Positions 6,152 to 9,432 of a stretch of DNA of 9,432 nt are shown here, piece by piece. Position numbers and translations under genes: made by a program. Position 1 is the first letter of the stretch; the number at the start of each line of letters is the position of its first letter. Origin of the DNA: CAYOLL01 sp964404765 [NCBI: uncultured Gemmatimonadota bacterium] (GTDB lineage Bacteria > 4572-55); assembly GCA_964404765.1 (NCBI GenBank), contig CAYOLL010000218.1, forward strand, positions 1 through 9,432, in the 5' to 3' direction. The notes below the pieces were generated by a model, which did no database searches, was not told where the DNA came from, and saw only the letters and a list, made by a program, of their open reading frames with translations.

Positions 6152-8455
6152 TTGATTTATATTTTCCATAAAACTTTGCATGACATTCCCCTGTCAGCTA
6201 TTCTGCCCAATCATTCGGCTGAAGCGCCTGTATATGAATTAAAGCTTGATCCAGTCACACCGATTCCCTTTGCAGGCGTTCGTCATTTGTGGGCGCTATT
6301 TGCCAAACACATAGATCGTCCCAGCATGGCCAGCGCGTTAAATTCCCGCAAAAGCATTTTAAGCCTGGTTCTAAAAAATTTAGAACGTGAGCTAACTCCT
6401 GAAGAAAACCAACAACGCTCTACATTTTTATCCCATTCGCTTGGTTTTTTATCGCATAATAGCGCAATTTCATTCCCATTAATTACAGCCTGGAGTGAGA
6501 TTCTAAGCGAGGTCGCTGCGCAGTTGCCAATGACAATTGTCATCCCAAATTGCCAGACGCTTGATGTGATGAGCATGGCGGTATTTCGTAAATGGATACG
6601 CGAACTTTCTTCAAACAGTAAAACCAACTTCGTTTTAGGGTATCAACCCGAGACAGATACCAGTCATTGGTTGTGGGGCCGCGACCCGGAAGCAATCAAT
6701 CGTCATTTGGCTATGCTTGAGGCAATGCCGTTTACCTCTGTTGATTCCACCCCGTCAACAAATGCCGCCACCGGGAGTTACGTCCAATCCGAGCCTTTAT
6801 CGTCCACAGTCTGGGATGATTTTAGCGAGCTGAATGCTTACCGGTTACTGGCCAGGCTCGATATTCCGCTTTCAACAGGCGAGTGTCAATTTATCCTTCA
6901 GAGCATTCGTCACAGCTTTAGTATCTTTGGTTTTACAACGACGCTGAGGCTGGGACTGGAGTTTTTGAATAGAAATCCGCAGCTTTCCGATCCGGAAAGA
7001 GCAGAGCTGCATAATTTACTCGCTCTGGCAGCCTACAACCGTCAGGTGCGGACCCAGGGAAATACGGAATTGGCCGAGTTTTTGAGCCATCATTTTAACG
7101 CGTCCTTGAAGTTTGAAACCGATCCGGCCCGGCGCAGTCATTTATTTTATCGCCTTTGTATTAATTCCGGTCGTCGCCAGGACGATCTGGAAGCGGCCCT
7201 GGAGTTAGCCGGGCAAGCCATCGCCGAGGCGAATCAACCATTGGTGCGGGTTAATGGTTTAAGCGGCTTTTTAGAAGCCTGGGCTTTAAATGGACGAGCT
7301 TATGTATTATCGCGTCTGCGCCGTTTAAATGAAGCTATTGCGGATTGTCAAAGAGCCTTTGAGTTGTTAAATGCGTCGGACAATTTGCCGGATGAATTAA
7401 GCGCCGAACTCACCTGGAGTCGTTTGGTTATTTTGGACAATTTCGCAGAATTGGCCTGGCACTCCGGCGATTTAAATTTGGTTACACAACGCCAGCGCAT
7501 TTATGAAGATTACGAACAAACACTGCGTCAGAAGACGTTTCAAAGACTTTCGCCTTATCGTTGGTTAAAGATATTCCGACGACAGCATCTTCTAAAACCG
7601 GCGCTGCCTTATGCTCATATGGGGTTTGAGGACGCCAAAAAGTTTCTGCTGCCAGATGCGGAAGATTTTTTTTGCCGGGAGTTAGGTGATTTTTATTATC
7701 GACTTGGGCAGGCGGAAGAAGCGCTTTCCTACTTAACAACATCGCTCTCGATTCGTCGCCGGATTGGTTCGCCTGAAGATATTTTAAATTCTGAAATTGG
7801 TCAGGCGATGGCCTGGCTTAAATTAGGTCGTCTGGCTGAAACCAATGCCGTTTTTATCCGCTTGTTACAAGATCAACATTGCCAGCAACCTTCCGCGCAA
7901 GCAGAAGTGAAGGCCATGTTGGCTATTGTGGCCGCCCTGAGAAACGACGCTGCCGCATGCGAGTCCTTTGTGAATCAAGCAATTGGATCTGCGTTAGAAA
8001 GCGGACAGCGAAATGCGATCCTGCGGGTGGCAATTTGTGGAGGCGAGGCTTGTCTTCACTTGAATCGGAGGCATGACGCCAGAATGGCTTTTGAACAAGC
8101 CCTGGATGTTGCCAAAGTTGAAGGAGAAACATCGCCGGCGGGCGAGCTATTCAGAGTCTATCTGGGCATTCTTGATTGTGAAGATGATTCATCGGAGTGG
8201 TTGCGTGAGGCTCTTGACCTTTTACCGGCTGCGCTTGAAGATTCGGAAACCTGGTGGCATATTTCGCGGCTGTTGAAGTATATAAATGCTCATGTGGACG
8301 TCGTAACATCAGGAATAAATTTGGGGTCGCAATTCAAATTTCTCTTTAAAATTGCAGAACAGCGGGCAGATTGCCAGGCACTTCTGATACCGATCAACGC
8401 GAGTTTGGAAAAGGAAACAAATAATTTTGTTGTGAGCTATCACTCGCACTTGTGA
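6152..8455 (+). CDS. TPR-repeat protein with a degenerate STAND/AAA-like N terminus
   Basis: This is a 767-residue cytoplasmic protein with no signal peptide. The start is TTG at 6152: an in-frame TAA lies at 6146-6148, the next in-frame ATG is far inside, and AGGA (6142-6145) is 6 bases away. Residues 111-166 (ITAWSEILSEVAAQLP, IVIPNCQTLD, VLGYQPE) follow the layout of the Walker B region in MalT-like or AAA_16 ATPases, but the acidic pair is replaced by PN and I see no P-loop upstream. Residues about 260-720 are helical repeats of TPR type, for example AEDFFCRELGDFYYRLGQAEEALSYL and NEAIADCQRAFEL. This suggests an ATPase-dead sensor or scaffold rather than a switch. It lies between the two peptide transcription units, so it may bind the peptides or leaders, or regulate them. 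No DNA-binding domain or sigma-54 activator domain is visible. Confidence 0.65.
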   Translation: MIYIFHKTLHDIPLSAILPNHSAEAPVYELKLDPVTPIPFAGVRHLWALFAKHIDRPSMASALNSRKSILSLVLKNLERELTPEENQQRSTFLSHSLGFLSHNSAISFPLITAWSEILSEVAAQLPMTIVIPNCQTLDVMSMAVFRKWIRELSSNSKTNFVLGYQPETDTSHWLWGRDPEAINRHLAMLEAMPFTSVDSTPSTNAATGSYVQSEPLSSTVWDDFSELNAYRLLARLDIPLSTGECQFILQSIRHSFSIFGFTTTLRLGLEFLNRNPQLSDPERAELHNLLALAAYNRQVRTQGNTELAEFLSHHFNASLKFETDPARRSHLFYRLCINSGRRQDDLEAALELAGQAIAEANQPLVRVNGLSGFLEAWALNGRAYVLSRLRRLNEAIADCQRAFELLNASDNLPDELSAELTWSRLVILDNFAELAWHSGDLNLVTQRQRIYEDYEQTLRQKTFQRLSPYRWLKIFRRQHLLKPALPYAHMGFEDAKKFLLPDAEDFFCRELGDFYYRLGQAEEALSYLTTSLSIRRRIGSPEDILNSEIGQAMAWLKLGRLAETNAVFIRLLQDQHCQQPSAQAEVKAMLAIVAALRNDAAACESFVNQAIGSALESGQRNAILRVAICGGEACLHLNRRHDARMAFEQALDVAKVEGETSPAGELFRVYLGILDCEDDSSEWLREALDLLPAALEDSETWWHISRLLKYINAHVDVVTSGINLGSQFKFLFKIAEQRADCQALLIPINASLEKETNNFVVSYHSHL

Positions 8456-8476
8456 ACTATTTTTCACATTTTGTGA
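8430..8476 (+). promoter_or_regulatory. Putative enhancer (activator) sites for the second peptide promoter
   Basis: TTGTGA occurs at 8430, 8450 and 8471, spaced 20-21 bases. The middle copy is part of GTGAA-N6-TTCAC (8452-8467), which matches the palindrome at 5632-5647 in 13 of 16 positions. The sites overlap the end of the TPR gene and lie about 160-205 bases before the predicted start. They probably bind the activator of the regulon; this is inference. Confidence 0.5.
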
Positions 8477-8607
8477 CTCTTGTCTCATTTTTTTTACAAT
8501 GACTGAATCTTGCTAAAGGCGAATTATCATCGCTATACCAGCGAAAAATATTTTTAAATCGTTCATGTAAAATATCTTACGCATTATTTTAGTGTTGAAA
8601 CATAAAA

Positions 8608-8624
8608 CTGGCACACTGCTTGCT
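8608..8624 (+). promoter_or_regulatory. Sigma-54 promoter of the second peptide operon
   Basis: CTGGCACACTGCTTGCT has -24 GG at 8610-8611 and -12 GC at 8622-8623 with correct spacing. From CTGCTTGCTTTATTAAAAA onward it is nearly the same as the promoter at 5796, so the two units share an ancestor from promoter to leader peptide. Confidence 0.93.
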
Positions 8625-8641
8625 TTATTAAAAAGCGTAAT

Positions 8642-8660
8642 CGTTGACAAATCGTCAATG
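8642..8660 (+). promoter_or_regulatory. 5'-leader hairpin of the second peptide operon
   Basis: CGTTGAC (8642-8648) pairs with GTCAATG (8654-8660) over AAATC, with one G-U pair. It starts a few bases after the predicted transcription start. The ribosome binding site AAGGAG follows at 8685-8690. Confidence 0.6.
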
Positions 8661-8696
8661 ACCCAACCAAAACGAACGAAAAATAAGGAGATTGAA

Positions 8697-8780
8697 ATGA
8701 AGAAGTTAACCAAAAGCGAATTGAAAAGCATCAAAGGCGGCGCTACAGCAATTGAATATGGCCTAATTGCATCGCTTTAA
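8697..8780 (+). CDS. Double-glycine-leader peptide 2 with a Flp-pilin-like core
   Basis: This is a 27-residue precursor, MKKLTKSELKSIKGG followed by ATAIEYGLIASL. AAGGAG (8685-8690) places the start at 8697. The leader is a textbook double-glycine type (L-12, T-11, E-8, L-7, I-4, GG). The 12-residue core is the conserved mature N terminus of Flp/Tad type IVb pilins, which are processed at G|ATAIEYG with the +5 Glu and +6 Tyr kept. So the same bond would suit both a C39 exporter peptidase and a prepilin peptidase. A real Flp pilin would continue for another 30 or so residues; here the stop follows at once, and no other frame restores pilin sequence. Possible readings are a chimera of a leader and a pilin gene, a pilin-mimicking secreted peptide, or a pilin remnant. 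First gene of a sigma-54 operon. Confidence 0.8.
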   Translation: MKKLTKSELKSIKGGATAIEYGLIASL

Positions 8781-8805
8781 GTTTAAAATCAACGGTAATC
8801 GTGAT

Positions 8806-8824
8806 CGTTGACAAATCGTCAATG
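8806..8824 (+). promoter_or_regulatory. Duplicated leader hairpin before peptide 3
   Basis: CGTTGAC (8806-8812) and GTCAATG (8818-8824) repeat the hairpin at 8642-8660, and the following AACCAAAACGAA-RBS stretch is also repeated. The sigma-54 core is absent from this copy, so it is an intercistronic duplicate of leader plus gene rather than a new promoter. A small GATCGT insertion splits the GTAATCGT...TGAC segment. Confidence 0.65.
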
Positions 8825-8857
8825 ACCAAACCAAAACGAACGAATAAGGAGAATGAA

Positions 8858-8944
8858 ATGAAGAAGTTAACCAAAACCGAAATGAAGCAAATCAATGGCG
8901 GCGGCCATGGCCATGGTAACGAACGCAAAGGCAGCTGGAACTAA
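8858..8944 (+). CDS. Double-glycine-leader peptide 3 with Gly/His-rich core
   Basis: This is a 28-residue precursor with leader MKKLTKTEMKQINGG and core GHGHGNERKGSWN. AAGGAG (8846-8851) precedes the ATG at 8858; the ATG at 8853 is out of frame. The leader keeps L-12, T-11, E-8, M-7, I-4 and GG, nearly identical to peptide 2, while the core is unrelated: conserved leader and variable core are typical of exported or modified peptide families. The two spaced histidines could bind a metal ion, and the terminal part is basic. The DNA for the core contains a small GGCCATGG repeat. It lies 77 bases after peptide 2, in the same likely transcript, and a terminator follows. Confidence 0.75.
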   Translation: MKKLTKTEMKQINGGGHGHGNERKGSWN

Positions 8945-8975
8945 GCCTTAACGCGATTCGTAGCAAATAAAAAAT

Positions 8976-9004
8976 GCCGTTCTCTAAAAAGGGAACGGCT
9001 TTTT
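8976..9004 (+). terminator. Rho-independent terminator after peptide 3
   Basis: GCCGTTCTC (8976-8984) pairs with GGGAACGGC (8991-8999), with one U-G pair, around a TAAAAA loop, then five Ts. The arms are identical to those of the terminator at 9175, so the gene-plus-terminator unit was duplicated. Confidence 0.92.
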
Positions 9005-9037
9005 GCATACTAAATAAATTAATCAAAGGAGAGCGAA

Positions 9038-9163
9038 ATGAAGAAGCTAAATAAAAACGAAATGAAGCGGGTTAAAGGCGGCGATGGCATGGGTATGGAT
9101 CCGGACTCTACCGGCAGACAAGTATTTAATGCTGTAACCGACCCTGTTGGAACATTAAGTTAA
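9038..9163 (+). CDS. Double-glycine-leader peptide 4
   Basis: This is a 41-residue precursor with leader MKKLNKNEMKRVKGG and a 26-residue acidic, Cys-free core that begins DGMGMDPDSTGRQVF and ends DPVGTLS. The ribosome binding site AAAGGAGAG (9025-9033) is well placed for the ATG at 9038. The leader matches the family (L-12, E-8, M-7, V-4, GG). No promoter is visible in the 33 bases after the previous terminator, so expression probably depends on partial read-through, giving lower levels than peptides 2 and 3. The lack of Cys and the low Ser/Thr content argue against a lanthipeptide. Its role is unknown. Confidence 0.75.
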   Translation: MKKLNKNEMKRVKGGDGMGMDPDSTGRQVFNAVTDPVGTLS

Positions 9164-9174
9164 ATAAAATTAAA

Positions 9175-9204
9175 GCCGTTCTCTAAACAGGGAACGGCTT
9201 TTTT
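9175..9204 (+). terminator. Rho-independent terminator after peptide 4
   Basis: GCCGTTCTC (9175-9183) pairs with GGGAACGGC (9190-9198) around TAAACA, followed by six Ts. It is a near copy of the terminator after peptide 3 and closes the peptide block. Confidence 0.92.
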
Positions 9205-9209
9205 GTTTG

Positions 9210-9259
9210 TAGCGCGATTTGCCTAAATCGCACATGCGCGAATATGGCGATTCGCGCTA
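9210..9259. repeat. 50-bp double-palindrome (REP/BIME-like) element, copy 2
   Basis: TAGCGCGA (9210-9217) and TCGCGCTA (9252-9259) are perfect inverted ends. Inside, GCGATTT/AAATCGC and GCGCGAAT/ATTCGCGC form two hairpins. Length (50 bp), TAGC...GCTA ends and two-palindrome layout equal those at 5558-5607, though the arm sequences differ. The right end supplies the stop codon of the minus-strand gene. Confidence 0.75.
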
Positions 9260-9432
9260 TTTCTTTGCTGACATCTGCAGTTTTAAATCTTCGATTCGGG
9301 CTTCAATTTCCGCGATTTCAGGATCGCGTTTTTTAAGAATGGCGGCAAACACCTTGGGGTATGACTTCCGGATTTCGCCGTCAATAATCCCCTTTATCAA
9401 CCGGTTTTTGTAATTCTCCGCCGCAGTTTTCC
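9257..9432 (-). CDS. Rep-like protein, C-terminal fragment (5' end beyond window)
   Basis: The minus strand is open from the window edge to a TAG at 9259-9257, giving 57 residues. The segment TAAENYKNRLIKGIIDGEIR aligns with residues 409-428 of the Rep_3 initiator in this window (TPTENYQNPLIRGIIDNRVR, 12 of 20 identical), at about the same distance from the C terminus, and both end in a charged helix rich in Lys and Glu. I infer a second, diverged replication initiator or a protein sharing its C-terminal extension; the DNA-binding domains are not visible, so this is tentative. It converges on the peptide block and ends within the 50-bp palindromic element. Confidence 0.6.
   Translation of the reverse strand, partial: KTAAENYKNRLIKGIIDGEIRKSYPKVFAAILKKRDPEIAEIEARIEDLKLQMSAKK

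Noticed and set aside
8531-8555. CGCT/AGCG hairpin with A/T tract as a terminator for the TPR gene
   Set aside because: The stem is only 4 bp and the T run is interrupted, so it is too weak to call.
8778-8806. Continuation of the pilin-like peptide in another frame
   Set aside because: Neither alternative frame after the core restores a hydrophobic Flp-type helix, so a simple frameshift of a full pilin gene is not supported here.
9219-9413. 64-codon plus-strand frame at the right edge
   Set aside because: The opposite strand gives a Rep-like C terminus with a matching motif; the plus-strand frame is its shadow.

Overview
This window looks like chromosomal or large-replicon DNA from a Gram-negative-type bacterium of the FCB group, in the broad neighbourhood of Calditrichota, KSB1 or Ignavibacteriota-like lineages. 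The reasons are two secreted proteins ending in a type A C-terminal sorting (FlgD/Ig-like) domain with the YPNPF...GVYFYQ pattern, strong sigma-54 promoters, and clear AGGAG ribosome binding sites. This is inference; no rRNA or other marker gene is present.

Layout. Positions 1-1296 hold the 3' end of a large secreted protein (CUB-like, PKD, PPC and sorting domains). Positions 1657-3474 encode a complete M4 (thermolysin-like) metalloprotease with nearly the same sorting domain, driven by a probable sigma-54 promoter. Positions 3541-4171 look like an iteron-type replication origin: large imperfect repeats, four exact tandem iterons, and an inverted half-iteron operator over a sigma-70 promoter. 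A Rep_3-family initiator gene (4172-5545) follows. Downstream lies a peptide locus: a sigma-54-driven double-glycine-leader peptide (5881-6024), a 767-residue TPR protein with a degenerate ATPase-like N terminus (6152-8455), and a second sigma-54-driven run of three tiny double-glycine-leader peptides (8697-8780, 8858-8944, 9038-9163). At the right edge, on the minus strand, is the C-terminal end of a second Rep-like gene (9257-9432).

How it may work together. The two peptide transcription units and the M4 protease share a layout: a -24/-12 sigma-54 promoter, a small hairpin at or near the predicted 5' end of the mRNA, then a strong ribosome binding site. This points to one enhancer-dependent secretion or interaction regulon. 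The peptides carry the classic L(S/T)xxE(L/M)xx(I/V)xGG leader read by C39-peptidase ABC exporters, but no exporter or modification enzyme lies in the window, so processing must be encoded elsewhere. The most striking item is the peptide at 8697-8780. Its whole core after GG reads ATAIEYGLIASL, which is the conserved mature N terminus of Flp/Tad type IVb pilins.

The peptide block is bounded by two Rep-type genes in convergent orientation. Each has, at its 3' end, a 50-bp double-palindrome element of the form TAGC...GCTA. This suggests an accessory block shaped by plasmid-like or repeat-mediated rearrangement.
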